Shown here in pieces: positions 27,901-28,076 of a stretch of DNA of 28,076 nucleotides (position 1 is the first letter of the stretch; every line of letters begins with the position of its first letter). This DNA comes from JAEUMW01 sp039807745 (GTDB taxonomy: Bacteria; Pseudomonadota; Gammaproteobacteria; Burkholderiales; JAEUMW01): positions 1 to 28,076 of the forward strand of contig JBDHRV010000033.1 in the NCBI GenBank assembly GCA_039807745.1. Direction: 5' to 3'. A model generated the notes under the pieces. The model was not told the DNA's origin and searched no databases. It was given only the letters and a program-made list of their open reading frames with translations. Position numbers and translations under genes: made by a program.

Positions 27901-28076
27901 TATTCCCGCAGGAACGATTCCATGCCGACAATATGCGCCCGGCGCGCGCGCACCGCCTCGACCCAGCTGCGGGCGCGCGCCAGGACGCGGGTCGAAGCGT
28001 CGGCGGAGAAGGCCGCGAGCGGCAGCAGGCGTGCGACCGTGTCGCTCTCGTCGGCGAGAAAGGCGTTACGGATCGC
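24960..28076 (-). CDS. putA: Bifunctional proline dehydrogenase / P5C dehydrogenase (5' partial)
   Basis: Oxidises proline to glutamate by FAD-dependent proline dehydrogenase then NAD-dependent glutamate-semialdehyde dehydrogenase. The gene runs past the window: the frame stays open from ATG 27953 to the edge at 28076, and the 41 extra residues (AIRNAFLADESD...) look like the PutA N-terminus. At least 1038 residues are seen. Proline dehydrogenase part: RLVKGAYWDTEIKRAQ (about 27020-27070), FEFQRLFGMGE, RVYAPVGSHEDLLPYLVRRLLENGAN (in parts). Aldehyde dehydrogenase part: ETGGQNAMI (about 25690-25715) and catalytic Cys in AGQRCSALR (about 25600). It ends in the SINTAAAGGDATLL tail typical of short (about 1000-residue) PutA. 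Whether a DNA-binding ribbon-helix-helix domain precedes lies outside the window. It overlaps the asparagine-synthetase-like gene by eight bases. Confidence 0.95.
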   Translation of the reverse strand, partial: AIRNAFLADESDTVARLLPLAAFSADASTRVLARARSWVEAVRARRAHIVGMESFLREYDLSTQEGVLLMCVAEALLRIPDAATADRLIRDKLARGDWQKHLDRGGSMLVNASTWGLMLTGKLTRIDADAARDPAAWYERVVARAGEPVVRLALRQAMGLMAEQFVMGRTIAEALERSCAPASARFRYSFDMLGESALTAADARRYCAAYAAAIAAIAAARSNDVDVFAQPSISVKLSALHARYEPAQSARVLAELVPALIDLARIAAQGGIGLTVDAEEAERLELSLEVFARVRRDRSLAGWQGLGLAVQAYQKRALPVLDWLAALAAEAGHRLPVRLVKGAYWDTEIKRAQVQGLAGYPVFTRKAHTDVAYLACARRVIAAHARLYPMFATHNAHTAAAIVEYAAERSLRHDAFEFQRLFGMGESLYEEIVPPAKLGIACRVYAPVGSHEDLLPYLVRRLLENGANTSFVNRIAHSDVPIEEIVADPVARVRARGPSPNPALPRPRDLFLPERFNSRGASVADQLEMAVLDAAFAERENVRWEAMPVVGGERIGGRARMVVDPADHRRAIGSVVDADVTHVDVAMSRALAAQPAWDAAGGPARAAVLERAADLIEDARDEFVVLLAREAGKTRAAAITEVREAADFCRYYAASARRQFAAEQSLPSPTGESNALALHGRGVFVCISPWNFPLAIFTGQIAAALAAGNAAIAKPAEQAPLVAYRAIQLLLAAGVPPDVLAFLPGSGESVGAALVADPRAAGVAFTGSTEVARSINASLARRDMIVPLIAETGGQNAMIADSSALPEQVVVDALASAFDSAGQRCSALRVLFVQDEVAPRLMALLQGAMDELSVGDPALLATDVGPVIDADARDALEAHVAAMAAAGRKCHRVALPEACRHGTFVAPTLIELDRIDRLDHEVFGPVLHVVPYRAEALDAVVDSINATGYGLTLGIHSRIDETVRRIVARARVGNVYVNRNMIGAVVGVQPFGGEGRSGTGPKAGGPHYLLRFAVERTLSINTAAAGGDATLLAQGMVS

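Overview
The window is a gene-dense, high-GC stretch of bacterial chromosome. It probably comes from a betaproteobacterium of the Burkholderiales/Rhodocyclales/Nitrosomonadales kind. That placement rests on gene content and order: ilvE followed by a small zf-CHCC protein and waaF, the glnE / yhdP / nitrilase / tldD neighbourhood, a short trifunctional-like or bifunctional PutA, and a CbpA-CbpM pair. No rRNA, tRNA, CRISPR array, transposase or integrase was seen. I could not run a homology search, so the taxonomy is inference.

Layout. (1) 18-4387, minus strand: a tight operon read ilvE, zf-CHCC protein, HAD-type dehalogenase-like hydrolase, waaF, a SnoaL/DUF4440-like protein and a YheT-type alpha/beta hydrolase. 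It combines branched-chain amino acid metabolism with an LPS inner-core enzyme. (2) 4461-9061, minus strand: a proteostasis operon read degP-like (predicted lipoprotein), cbpA, cbpM and an accessory ftsH, with overlapping or nearly touching genes. It couples envelope proteolysis, a cytosolic DnaJ-type co-chaperone with its modulator, and a membrane AAA+ protease. (3) 9231-10643, plus strand: a six-TM class III adenylate cyclase, divergent from the proteostasis operon. (4) 10615-13383, minus strand: glnE, the nitrogen-control adenylyltransferase of glutamine synthetase, overlapping the cyclase tail to tail. (5) 13430-19651, plus strand: yhdP-like AsmA/TAM-family envelope protein, a Nit-type amidohydrolase and tldD. 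(6) 19603-24967: a small glycan module of a two-domain GT2 glycosyltransferase (minus) divergent from a Wzx-type flippase and an asparagine-synthetase-like protein (plus), which looks like the most accessory part. (7) 24960 to the window edge, minus strand: putA, cut off at its 5' end.

How they work together. Envelope biogenesis and quality control recur (waaF, ftsH, degP, yhdP, GT/flippase). Nitrogen and amino acid metabolism is the second theme (ilvE, glnE, putA). The parts most worth following up are the degP-cbpA-cbpM-ftsH operon facing a cyclase, and the flippase-linked asparagine-synthetase-like protein, whose N-terminus lacks the usual glutaminase cysteine. I saw no feature that proves a wholly new system; those two are the best candidates.
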